Source: Burhinus oedicnemus (lineage: Eukaryota; Chordata; Aves; Charadriiformes; Burhinidae). From it: a stretch of 64,000 nucleotides of DNA. Under the pieces are notes generated by a model, which was not told where the DNA came from, did not search any database, and saw nothing but the letters and a program-made list of their open reading frames with translations. A program made the position numbers and the translations under genes. Below, one piece after another: positions 1-11,600 of this stretch. Numbering within the stretch: the stretch's first letter is position 1; every line of letters begins with the position of its first letter. Where the stretch lies: assembly GCA_008921705.1 (NCBI GenBank), contig VFFE01009204.1, positions 499,338 through 563,337 on the forward strand, given 5' to 3'.

Positions 1-875
1 ATGCAAACCGTGTGTTTTCTTCACTGAAGAACAGAAAAGGCGGCTGTATCAGAATAACTAATTATTTTTACTGATAAAACCTGACAAAGAGTATGACTGT
101 CTCTCTTGGGCAAATGTTATCTACCATTGACAGAGGAAGAAAAATTGTGCTAACTCTACGGGTACCAGCACTCCTTTAGGTCACCCTGTTAGGATGGCAA
201 TATGGCAGCAGCGTTGCCAGCCATGGTTTCACCTTCTGCTTGCAAATCGTTCTGCTTTCAGAGAGCGCTGCCGGAACCGATGCTGTCAAAACCAACTCTG
301 CGTTACAGGGTTTTTCCCCTTTTCTGTGACCTTGGTGGTAATTAAGTGCCTCGTTCTCACAGGGAAAAAATTGTGAATCATGAATTGGATCTGCTGGCCT
401 AGCTGCTGATTTATGGGTCAAGTCTCTAGCTGTTACAGACAAAATTTTCAAGTCTCTGATTAAGAAGCCCTGCTGATTTAAGGATCTCACAAGAAATGTG
501 TGCATAATGAATTATCTACAGATGATAATTCAAATTGTTCCTTGATGATTCATATCACCTTTCTTTATTAAATTACCATTTTAGAAGTCTAACAAGGGCA
601 ATGCAAACTGACAGGTGGTGACATTACAACGTATATAACGGGTCAGCCAAGCAGCACGCTGCGAGTTTGGGTAAGTGGTCTTTGGCCCCAGTAGGAGATG
701 CCAGTAGAAAGCAAAGGCTCAAGGAGATACAAGGGCCAAACCGGTGTCATTACTGGATAAATGTTTTTCAACGTCCAGCATTTCTGCCTCTTGTGTGTCT
801 GAACCTGTGTTAATTTTCTTCCTCACTGGAGCAAAAGTTTCCAGCAAGCTGCCTGCAGTAAAGCCCTGCATCAGT

Positions 876-952
876 ATTAGTATAGTATTAGTTATTACTG
901 TTAGTTATTAGTATTATTTATTAATATTAGTATTAGTTGCAGTATTAGTTGC
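876..952 (+). repeat. TATTAGT-type degenerate tandem repeat
   Basis: About 75 bp built from variants of tattagt and gttatta (for example tagtatagtattagttatta), ending near gccagtaac. Low-complexity AT-rich DNA. Confidence 0.75.
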
Positions 953-2969
953 CAGTAACAAAATGGCACTGTCTGTCCTCACTGAAGAAACACTGAGGGC
1001 TACCAGGCATCACCAAAATCTATACATATGTGGGTAACACGTTACAAAGACTTGTAAAAATGTGTGACAGAGTGAACAATGTTTTTCCTTTCTGGGTTCA
1101 GTTTCTGTTAGCAGGGGCTTACTGGATCTCAAACCAGCACGCTTGGGACCCTGGAAATACCTGCTGTGCCCTGTGCCCTCTGGAAGGCTACAGCAAATCA
1201 GTGGTGCAGACAGCACGTGTCTCATGGTCTGATGGTAGAAGGAAACACGGTGAACTTGAGTAGTGGGAACTGGGAAATGCAAATGCACCGATTCTGACGT
1301 TGCTTTAGTGTCATGTCAGATGTTTCTCCAAGCAAATGCCTGATAGCAGTCTCTGTCTCTACATCTGACATGCAGCAGGAAAGTATTAGAAAATGCAATT
1401 AGCCACTGTTAGTCTTTACCACGACACATCCCAGTAAGAAAGCTCTGCTTATTTCTGTATGTGTTCCTTAAGCTGATGTGAGCAAGGTCTCGGAAGGAGC
1501 CCCATACCTTCAACCTGCTCCAGCAGTGCCGTTTTCTCATGGCGGGGTGGCAACCAGAGAGCGCAGAGCAGGTGGCAGGGGGTGGCCTGGACCACAGCGC
1601 TGGTGTCATTGCAGCTCTGGCAATGACAGTGGGGGTTAAGGACCTGCTCCCAGTCACCAGGTGAGCACCATCCCAGGTGGGGATCAAATAAGCACGCAAG
1701 GGAAATCAGAAAATGGTGTCTGTATTTTGAAGGTGCTAAATAAGTGGTAAAGGCAAAAGGCACTGGTCCGTATCTGCAGCAGTTTCACGAAGAGATTGGG
1801 CTGTTCCTATGAAACATTACCTCTGCAATTGCTTAAACCCTGGGGTTTTGTATTATCTAGCCTATACATATGCTAAAAATGAACAAAACCATATTCTGGA
1901 CTCCCAACAATTTTCACATTCCATTGCCTGTAACGAGCATCTTCCTGAAAATAGCTTAGTAAGCCTAGCAAAACAAGGCTTCAGCAAATGCACTTAAAAT
2001 GTAATTAATATACAGAAAACCAGACCATAACATCTTGCGCAAGAAAAATGACTTTCAGCAGGAGGATTTCCATATTTCCCACAGGGAAATCCTGGGAGAC
2101 TTATGTGTGCATGCTTATGCAGTGCATACACAGTAAAATCCAGTGCGTTCTGGACAGCCAGGGCTTTGCTGAGCTTCCTGAAAAGCTGCTCAGCACACGG
2201 AGTCCAGCCTGGCCCTCAGCACGCAGAAGTTGATGCACCTTCGCTGCACAGCACAGTGGCTCGGGGTCTGGCAGTCCTCGGGTCAGAACCGCTGCCCCAA
2301 GCGAGCCCTCAGATGGCCCAAAATCCTGGATGACTGCCCCAGGCATGCTTTTTAATGCCGGGATAAAGTTTCTGGCTGGAAAAAGAGGCACTGTTGGGGC
2401 AGCGGAGATGGTGGCTGCTAGAGATGCTGGAGGACATACAGTCCAAAACAGCACAGGCAGCAAAATCAAGTCACTGTTACTCCTGTCTTCAGAGGATACT
2501 GAAAGGTGTTTATGAATTGCTTTTTTTTTTAATTTGGGAATTTTCTTAATTTATGAACCAATTGCTTTAGGACCTATACGAAACTACTGTTGAACCGCAA
2601 AATTGTATTAGCACATTGGTGTGCTGGGTGGGGGTGTAATTTATCTATGAGACTGGCTTGTCCACAGCCAGGAACCTGTTATAACACTAACTCCTTCAGT
2701 CACAGCAACGAAATGGCATTTCTCACCATCCAATCTCATTATGTTCCCCTTCACTTGATCCTAATTATTCTGCTATATTCTCACCTCAGAAATCTTCTCC
2801 AGTAAGCCCTAACCTCTCCTCAAGTATCATTTTCCTTTGAAAAGCCTCTCCAATTTAATTCCAAACCCCACTCCTTCCCTAAGCTGCTTTATCCCTCCTG
2901 ACCTCTCAACGTCTTTCCAGTCTCCACCCATTTGCCTCTCTTATTTCTACTCTGTCATCAGGGGTGTTT

Positions 2970-2993
2970 CTGTATGTGTGTGTATGTGTGTGC
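2970..2993 (+). repeat. Short GT-rich microsatellite
   Basis: Reads ctgtatgtgtgtgtatgtgt then gtgc, an interrupted GT run. Confidence 0.75.
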
Positions 2994-3240
2994 ATGAATG
3001 GAGTTACTTCTGGGATATTACTAAGACAAAATACATAGGTGATTTCAAAAGCTCCCTGGACACACTCGAAGGAGTCAGCCGTGTAAGGTCATTGAGGTGG
3101 CACTTGCCAAAGACGAAAAGAATGCTTGTTTCAGGAGGTTTTGTGGCAGATAAACTGATGGGCTAATACAAAGGCAGGCACTATCAACAGGTTTTACAAA
3201 AAAGCCAGCCCCAAAAAAAGAGCTACAGCCACTGGAAAAT

Positions 3241-3353
3241 CACAGAATCACAGAATCACAGGGGCTGGAAGGGGCCTCTGGAGATCATCTAGTCCAACCC
3301 CCCTGCCAGAGCAGGGTCACCTAGAGCAAGTTGCACAGGACGGCATCCAGGCG
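3241..3353 (-). mobile_element. CR1 LINE fragment (3' tip), intergenic
   Basis: A 113-bp tip of CR1. The plus strand starts cacagaatcacagaatcaca, then ggggctggaaggggcctctg, gagatcatctagtccaaccc and gttgcacaggacggcatcca. Sequence similarity stops abruptly near 3353. It belongs to the same CR1 subgroup as the copy at 39039, judging by the shared text. Confidence 0.92.
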
Positions 3354-5459
3354 TCCAAAGGTGCCAGAGAAAGCAGGTAAATGCATGGATTAGAGAAGTA
3401 ATGAGTGCAACTCCGGATGGGGACAGACTCGTGGAGGAGTCGCCATGCAAAGATCCAAGCACAGACAGAGCTGTGTATGTACGGTACAGGGAGAGGCTTT
3501 AAATTGTACCATGTGGAACTGTGGCTCCAGGTAGCTAGCCAGAAAAAATTGTGTAGGGGAACTGAAACCATTAAGATAGCATTTCCTGAAGTGTTTTTGG
3601 AGGTTGAATTGCAATGTGGTTCTTTGCTTACTTTTAAAAAAGTTGTTCTTCTTCCACTAGCCTTCAGTGTAATCTTAGCAGTTTCAGACAGACTTGCCTT
3701 GTCACAGGGACCTTTTGAAAAAAGGCTGCAGCCTACAAACACTAGTATTTAATTTTTGTATGTTTCTGCACTTCTGGGGTGAAATTAACACAAATCAGTC
3801 TCATAATCAATTGCATCTCTCTATGAATTCAAATTGTTTTGCAGTTGATTCTCTAAATTTCTCATGTGGATCGTTTAGCATCTAGTTTTCTTCTTAATGT
3901 CTATCCTAAAAATGTAGTATTCTTATGACTCAAGTGTTAGTATTTCTCTAATAGATCTCTTAGATTCTCGCTCAGCAGGAGTATCATCTTCTGGTCTATC
4001 ACACTTTTCTTTTTCCCTCTCAAAGTCTGTTGTGAAAATTAGTCAGTCATAAGTTGAGCTTCTCTCCTTTTTCTAGTGAGATGTGAAGGAGAAGATGAGA
4101 GAGAATTATTTTCAAGAGTGGAGTTGGAAGAATGAAAATAAAAGTTAAGAGCTAAAAATTTAATGTTATTTATTAAAAAATTTAAATGCTGGGATTTGGG
4201 CTAACAAGTGAAGAGAACGGTTATTTACCAGCTCTTCATTTTAATAGCTGTTAAAGATTGAAGTGGATAATGAAATGAAGTTTCAGAGCAGAAAGAGCAA
4301 TGCCCCAGCCCTGAAGTGTTCAAGGCCAGGTTGGGTGAGGTTCGAGCAACCTGATCTGGTGAAAGGTGTCCCTGCCTGTGGCAGGAGGTTGGACTACCTC
4401 GTCTTTGCAGGTCCCTTCCCACCCAAACCATCCTGTGACTCCATGATTACAGGATTCCCATGAATGTATTTCATGCTGGTATTTAAAATGACCTTAGTGA
4501 GAGCTGAAGGTGCCTCAATGATGGTGTTGTGGCTGAGCAGGCAGACAGGGCGCAAGCTTGCCTGGCTGGTCCTCCCGGCTGCCCAACTCCCTCTCCATAC
4601 AAGTCACCCCCTGCAGTGCTTTGAAACAGAAGCAGAGCCTGGAGAGGGTAATTTTTCCTGCTCACCAGTGGCAGAGCTCCTGGCTGCACTATTGTGAGCA
4701 TTTCTACAGGTATTTCTACCCAACCCTGCAGTGTGGGTATAATATTGTAACTCTTGCAGAAAACTTTCCAACTACATGACTGACCAAAAAAAGGTTACTG
4801 TTCACTTCACACTCAGCAAACTAGAGTCACATGGAGTTTTTCATAAGTCATGCCTTTTTTAGGTACAGTTCTATTTGTCTCTGAATTCCCAGAAAATTTA
4901 CTTCAGTGTAATCAGATTACTTGACACGGGTCCTCTCAGTTCTGCCCTGTTGTGTTTCCACATTTGAATGCACTGCCTCATTTAATATGTATTTCTTTTC
5001 CACTTTCTTATTTATTTTTCACATTCTCCTTCACTGCGTGTTTCCATGTATTTACAGACGAAAAGTTAGCCCTGCAGACCACATTGTTCTCCTTGTGAGA
5101 AAATTCATTCTGCTCCTGTTTGCTTCCCGGTCCTTTCTCTGCTCCTTCCTCCTTTCTGCAAGCAGTAGGTCGAGGCCAGCCTACCTCTCAGCTTGTCTCT
5201 GCCTTCCGCTTATATTCTCTCTCCTCACAGCTCTTCCATCCTTCCTCTTTTGCTTTAGAAATCTTTACTTGCCCTCATCCCAGGCGTGTGCGTGACTGCC
5301 TGCACAACACAATGGTGGCAGGTGATGGCAACTGCTGAAGGTGGTGGCACCTCATCTCAATGTATCACTTCCCCTTCCATTAGAGCACTGTTTTGTTTAT
5401 TGCTTATGACATTTCCAAAGTCTCCTATGAACTTTAGAGCAACTGGGTAATCTTGGGTT
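3354..5459. other. Intergenic DNA between CR1 and LTR-like segment
   Basis: Contains the CR1 tip at 4300-4449 and a pyrimidine-rich stretch at about 5100-5280. No gene was recognised. Confidence 0.7.
4300..4449 (+). mobile_element. CR1 LINE fragment (3' end), intergenic
   Basis: About 150 bp that begins ctgaagtgttcaaggccagg, then contains gagcaacctgatctggtgaa and ggtccctproximal text typical of CR1 ends (ggtcccttcccacccaaacc), and closes with ctgtgactccatgattac. The truncation and scattered substitutions point to an old copy. Confidence 0.9.
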
Positions 5460-5990
5460 ATGTTGAATGAAGGACAACAATTGGGTACTGTTGGATGAAG
5501 GACTGGTGTCCCCACACACAGCAGAGGACAGAGGCACATGGGTGGAGGGGGACATGACCTTGCTCCTGCCTCTCCCCATGATGTCACAGGAGGTCACCAG
5601 ACCCATGGCCACGGGGACCTCCATTGCAATGGGGTCAGCAAAAGGCACTCAGACACCTTTGACTTCCCCCCCCATCACTGCCTGTGGTGGCATGGGACCC
5701 TTTATGGGATGAGCATCTTGGGACTGCATGTGACTTATAGGCTGTTTTGGGGTGGGGAGGGAACCCAAGATGGGGAAGGGGAGGGATCAAGGCAGTTTGG
5801 GGAGGAACAAGTGTGATAAAACAGAAGGGAAAAGGGATAAAAGGGGGTGGTTGTGTACACAAGTTGCTGGTCACCACACTTGTCTGACCCTGCCCTGCAC
5901 CCGGTCAGTGCAGTTTGCCCTTGTTTTCTCATTAAACTCAATTTCTGACCGTGTTCCTGTCTGGGGGTGGGGTGGTGTCTGAGTGGCAGC
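5460..5990 (+). mobile_element. LTR-like segment, possible endogenous retrovirus solo LTR
   Basis: The segment has the layout of a retroviral LTR. A G-rich upstream part leads to a TATA box (ATAAAAGG, 5837-5844). About 94 bp further is a polyadenylation signal (ATTAAA, 5931-5936), followed by a GT-rich stretch (gttcctgtctgggggtgggg). A possible start is the TGTTG at 5460-5464. The exact ends, terminal CA and target duplications could not be fixed, and no gag, pol or env text follows. I could not name a family. It could also be an unrelated promoter-like stretch. Confidence 0.4.
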
Positions 5991-6126
5991 AGCTGAAGTG
6001 GGGACCCACAGGTCTTAGTGCCCATGCACCTGTGGGCCACCGCTGGAACACGTGAAGGTGCCTGTGTCAGCATGTGTCACCAGCAAGCATCAGGCTGGAC
6101 CTGCCAAAGACTAGGTTGAGCGGCCT

Positions 6127-6216
6127 GGGAGAGACCACAGGGTCTTCCAGTTGGCTACTGGAGGGACCGTGGGGTCCAAGCCAATGACTGGGGAGACTGT
6201 AGGGTCTGGAGGTCAC
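6127..6216 (+). repeat. Degenerate minisatellite, about 3 units of about 31 bp
   Basis: Three successive units share the pattern gagacc-cagggtct / gaggacc-tggggtcc / gagact-tagggtct, each followed by a short variable part ending near gctact or gactg. It lies just after the LTR-like segment and before a TG microsatellite. It may be part of the same element. Confidence 0.5.
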
Positions 6217-6230
6217 CCGAAAGACCCATT

Positions 6231-6256
6231 TGTGTGTATGTGTGTGTGTGTGCGCG
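6231..6256 (+). repeat. GT microsatellite
   Basis: The run reads tgtgtgtatgtgtgtgtgtg then tgcgcg. It follows the degenerate minisatellite at 6127-6216. Confidence 0.85.
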
Positions 6257-7710
6257 TACATGCCTACCAGCAGCACTCACTCGGCTGGATCTGGGGACAT
6301 GCCGCAGCCCCTTATGGGCAAGGGCTGTGCAGAGGCTGAGCACCGCTGTGCCTCTGTCCCCTTTGAACGTCCACCACTGTGGTGGGAGCAGAGCTGGGCT
6401 GATGCTGACAGCCTTCAAAGCTCCACACGTGCTGTCTAAACTGGAAGAAGACTTTGATACAGACTGTCAAACCTCAAATCAATCCTGCTTCTGCTCACCT
6501 GGAAAACATATTTCTGCTCCATAAAGCTGTAATCCCTGTTGAAACCTCTTCACGAAGGAGAAAAAAGAGAAGAAGCCATAACATAAGCTGGCCCACTATC
6601 GCTCTGTGTTTCATATTGGCTTTCTTTGTAGAAAAAAGTGTTTGCAATCAATAGCTTTGAATTCTATTTCTGCCTAAATCCTTTTAAATGACAAATAACT
6701 ATGATCATGTTTTTGGACCAAAACCATGAGAAAAAGTCATTAACAGTTCGTAACGCTCAATCTCTGTGCCCTTGGATTACAATTTTAATACAGTGTGCTT
6801 GGGTGCTGGGTGTACTAACTCGTGTGCAATCAGCCATTTCAGGTGCTTGGTGGAACAGGGAGGTATTTCCCCTCAAGGGAGCTGAAAGAAAATAGACATC
6901 ATGTGGCAGCCTCGAAGATTTCTCATGCAAAAAAGGGCACCAGAGTTTGCACCTTTATTAAAGTGAGGAGAAAATAAAACTAAAAACACTGAGAATAATC
7001 CCTCTGTAGTAAAAGGACATGTTGGAAACTGTTGAGATAGACACGGGTAAGACACCTGTAAGACCCAGGGGGCCTGGGTTATCCCGAGCTTCCACGAAGA
7101 AGGATGGGGAGGCTTTAACAGAACAGAGCCAGAGCAAAAGCGAAAACCTTATCTATTTTTACTCAGGCCCTGACAGATTACAGGGAAAAGAAGGAACTCG
7201 GGGTGCTGCCACTTCATTTTCAGTAGCTCCCAGCCCCATGCACGCTCCGTCAGGGATGAGGAGCCTCCCTGGCTGCTCCCTTCCTCCTGCCTGAGCAGCA
7301 GCTGCAGCCTGCACGTTGTCAGGACACATCTTCTCTTCCTCTCTCTGTGCTCTTTTTACTCTTTCCTTCCCTTGTTTTTTCTTTCTCTTGATGCTTTTGG
7401 TCTTTTTCCCACATAATTGTTTTACTTCCTTTCCTTGCTTCATCACTTGCATCTCCGTTGCCTCCCTAGCCCCAGCCGTGCCCTTGGTCCCTGCTAGCTC
7501 TCCTGGCACTCCCCGGCCGACCTCGTCGTCTCTTTCTCCTCTCTGCCTGTCCTGTTGTGGTAAAGCACTCAGGTATAGCACAGCAGTTGTTTAGCTGGAA
7601 GTGGTGTCTCCCCAAGCAAATAACTTTCCCTGTGCCCCTTTGTGCACCGGTGCATGAAGTCAAACGTAACATCGGAAACAGTGACTTTGCTCATATACCC
7701 TTTCCCTTTC

Positions 7711-7748
7711 TCTCTCTCTCTCTCTCTCCCCTCCTCCTTCTTTCCCCT
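7711..7748 (+). repeat. TC microsatellite and pyrimidine tract
   Basis: Starts with about nine TC units (ctctctctctctctctct) and continues in a pyrimidine-rich run (cccctcctccttctttcccc). The plus strand is also pyrimidine-rich over 7320-7560. Confidence 0.85.
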
Positions 7749-8496
7749 CTATCCTTCATATTTTGCATGCACTTGAACAGTGTCATAGCCTCAATCTGAT
7801 TACAAATTAGCGTGGCTCTGTCAAAACCAGCAGACAGGGCTGAATTAAAAGCTCATATCAACACAAAGTCAAAAAGGAAGCATCTTTTTTTTGGTAGGAG
7901 ACAGACTTGATACAGAATAATGAAAAAGCAGAGTAGATTAATAATGAGGACAAGGAAATGGTAGCCCAAGTGCACTTCATAAGCCTACCACTCTTCCGTA
8001 GCTTTTATTCATTTCTGCAATATTTACAAGAGTAATAGAAAGGAGCAGCTGTGGGCAAATGCATAGACAAATTACAGCCCACTGGTAATATCTGTATTCA
8101 GGACAGGTCTGAAATATATTCAGATGCTGTCCCATGAGATACTAAACGATACTGTTATTGCATTAACCTATGGTTAGTTACTGCTCTGTCGCAAACACAC
8201 GGCACCATCTGGGGCAATTGCTTTGCCCGAGGCTTTCAAGGACGGTATGTATCTGAACACCTCCAGACAGGTCTGTATGGCTGCATATAGGTGGACCTGT
8301 GCTCGCTCTGCCCATGCTCAAAGTTGTCTGGGCAGAGCAACAGCAAGCCCAGGGCCATATATCCTCTGGGCATATGCAACTGGACAGTGTAAGGACAGGA
8401 ATACCTGTCTATGTGCGTGCAGCCATGTGCTTAAACATTTTAAAAGCAGAGCTTGGCAGAAATGAGCTTCCTGACCTCTGTGTGAGAGCATCTGTA

Positions 8497-8607
8497 TACA
8501 CATATATATATATATATGTGTGTGCGTGTCTATGCATGTATTTAAGTACAATATATATTTGTATACATATATGATATATATTTGTATACATATACACACA
8601 TATATAT
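8497..8607. repeat. TA/TG-rich low-complexity tract
   Basis: A run of TA and TG dinucleotides starting with a palindromic block, catatatatatatatatg, near 8511-8528. It includes a 21-base block (atatatatttgtatacatat...) present twice, at 8551-8571 and 8574-8594. The tract can extrude as hairpins. Confidence 0.9.
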
Positions 8608-11600
8608 GAAGTATGTAAAAATATTATATAAATTTAAACATACAAAAAAAATTCTGCTTCAGGACAGACCTTCTAAAGGTTGGTTTTGGGGGTTTTTTAG
8701 TTTTTGTTTTTTTAAGAAAAAGCAAGCAGTGAGTAAGATATCCCTTTCACATCTCAAAGCAACGTAGAAGTGCTATTTCGTAAATGCTTTTTTTATCGTT
8801 TGGATTTGGAGTAACAATCGCAGCTCACCTTTTCTCTCCTCCCCTGACTGTGTCCTATGCACAAACCTTTAGGCTGATGGAGGGACTAGCAGTGGCTTGC
8901 CTCCCTGTCCAGGTGTGAGCAGCTCCACCCTGGACTTGACAAACCATCAGACCTGGTCCTTACACTGGTTAATCCAAGAAATTCCCAAAAGATCGTACTG
9001 AGAATTCAATTTTCAACCAGCCCAATGGCATTTAAATGTCTAAGTCATATCTGCTTTTAAGTCATCACAGAGACTCTGACACTGTACTTTTGAACATGTT
9101 ACCTTCAGTCTGCTTTGTGTCCCTGCCTCCTGCCTGGCAAGTGGAGAAAAACTATTTCTGTCTTCCACCGGAGATGATGTAGGGATTGAAGATCATATAA
9201 GACGAGATACATCCTACATAGGCAGCAAGTGCTCACAAGCTCCATTGACCTGAATGGAAAAAGAGTCCCTGGCTGGGGAAGGAGAGTTAATAAAAGCAGG
9301 GTCTGATTTGCTATCAAGGACCAGGAGTGGGAGACAAATGTGTGGCCGATCCATATCGTCATGGCAGTAGGAGCAGCTAAGCTCACTGGGAGAGAGGATG
9401 CAGAGAATGCAGGGGAGGCAGAACCCCTGGGAATTTTGTCCTTCTGCCCTGCCTGGTCCCAAAGTCTTGGAGAAGAAGGCGGCGGCAGCCACAGGAAGCA
9501 GGCGGCAACCTGGGATGTATCCTCCTCTATCTTAGGTATAAACCCTGTTGGCATCAATCAAAAACAGGACATAACATTTAAAGAACTCTCCTTTGGGAGT
9601 TTTGAAATAAATCAAAACGGCTTTACATGGCCAAGGTTGCTGCAAGCCTACGTATGCTTGAAACATCTCTTTTTTAAATCAAAAGAGCTGTGTCTTCTTT
9701 TATTTCTTTTTCTTCTGCCATGCAGCCCTCATCTTCTCTCACCCTCCTTTCTTCTTCATGTCCTTTTTTCCTTTCTTCTTCCCCCTGGCTCCCCTCCAAA
9801 TGTAAAAAGTCAAGAGGACGGCAACATCAAGCGCTGGTTTGGCTCTGTAGCGGTGCTGCCTTTTATCACGGCTCGCTTTGTGGTCACTAGCCACTAGGTG
9901 GAGCACATCCACTGTTTTAACTACCGGTGGCCTTTATATTTCTTTTTCCCCTTCTCTTCCTCCTGTAAAACGATCTATCATTTCTACTGCAGTGAATCAG
10001 TAGTTGCAAGGTGGCACAACACTATACAAAACAGCTAATCTTGGCTGGACCTCAGCATATAGCATCGTGACTCACGTCAAACCGCGTGGGGCCAAGCGCT
10101 GGCTGATCTAGATGGGAGATAAAAATCTGAAAAAGAGCAGACTTTTAACAGTTTCCAGTTCTGGGCGCTGCTCTTTTTCTACTTTTTGTTGTGGTTTAAT
10201 TTTTTTTCCCTAAGGAAAATCCCTTCCACAAGTGAGTGCCAGCCTGGGGACCGGCCCCCGGCTTTCCTGCCTTTCCGTGCCAGGGATGCAGCTTCGTGCC
10301 GGTTTTGCATCGCTGCAGCTGCCGAGGGGCCCCGGCGCTGCTGAAGCAGCATCCGAGGGCTCAGCGTCAGGCCCCCCCATAAGCGCAGGGGACCTCCCTT
10401 TCACACCAACACCAGGCGTATGGGAATTCTTAGGACATCCATCATTTCTGTCTGATGTTTCACTTTTTGTCTCCAGTGTATTTTTCAGGAGTCTGGGGAA
10501 AGAAATAACAATGACAAGTGCAGACTAGCTTTTAGGCAAACAAGCCTAGAAGTTGTGTGCACCTGAAATCCTGCCTGTTTTTTCCAGCTAAATCAGTCTC
10601 TGCAATGAAAGCTATTGCAAATCTTGCTTTGTTTGCATGCTTGGATCACCTTGGCTACAACATCGCTCCTGTTGCACCACAGGTAGTGTCACCACTGCAG
10701 GCTTTCATGGCTCCCTGTGAGTCCTGCACCCTTACTTGCTCCGTGCAACCCACTGTGACATGGAGAAAAGCCAACCCAGCCTTTGCCTACAGCCCAGCTA
10801 CAGACGTTCATGGCTGGGAGGGTCTCAGCCAGCTCTCCTGGCATTGCTGGTGGCTTCTCAAAGCATCACCTCCTCACCAGCAACATCCCACCTCCATGGT
10901 CATGTCAGATTCACCTTGGGAAGTGGTGGGCTTTAAAGCAGATGTTCATCTTTCATTTCCAGAGTTGGGTTTTTTTTAATGGCCTGGTGAGTCTTGAGAA
11001 GGTGACCTTTCCTATCTGGCAGACTGATGCTTAGCACCTCCAGCGCGTCCCCTCCTCGCGTCCGCCATGCAAATATCCACCCGTGGTTCAGAAAGGGAGT
11101 AAGGAAAGTGCAAAATAGGGCAAGGGACTGAACTCGCTCGGCTGAGTTAAACCTGCCCATTCCCATTGTGTCCAATGGAGATCGGAGGATTTATGCGAGA
11201 CATAATCTGCCTGGCTGGTCTCCTCCTTTGAACAGACCGATTTTGTCACTGCCTGTCTTGGTGTCAAACCCATTTTCCTGGCTCAGCGGGAGAGCCCCTG
11301 GCATTCCTTTGGGATGTGTGGCTGGCGGGAGCAGCCCGGCACCCAGCAAGGGTGAGGACGGCTTCACAGCCTGGTCCTCAGGGCTGCAGCTGCAGCACGT
11401 CCCCTCCTCTCGGGGCTTCGCTGCAAGCCGGCGTGTGCCGCCGGAGATAAGATTGTAAGAGGCCTCCCTTCAGCAGTGGTACAACGGCGGCGTAGACAAG
11501 GCGACAATTTTGCTCTCAGTTACACTGGCAAACCCCAAGAGGGTTTTTCCTAAAAGCATGGTTCCTCCCCCTCCTCTCCCTCCTCTGCAGGATCCCCTGG

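Larger units (their letters stand above)
1..3240. other. Intergenic DNA, left edge
   Basis: Ordinary AT-rich intergenic sequence. Apart from the TATTAGT-type repeat near 876-952 and a short GT run near 2970 I see nothing. The small open frames show no family resemblance and overlap on both strands. Confidence 0.7.

Noticed and set aside
9340..9897. A 185-codon plus-strand open frame.
   Set aside because: The second half is only the translation of a pyrimidine tract (Leu/Phe/Ser/Pro). No start context or family match.
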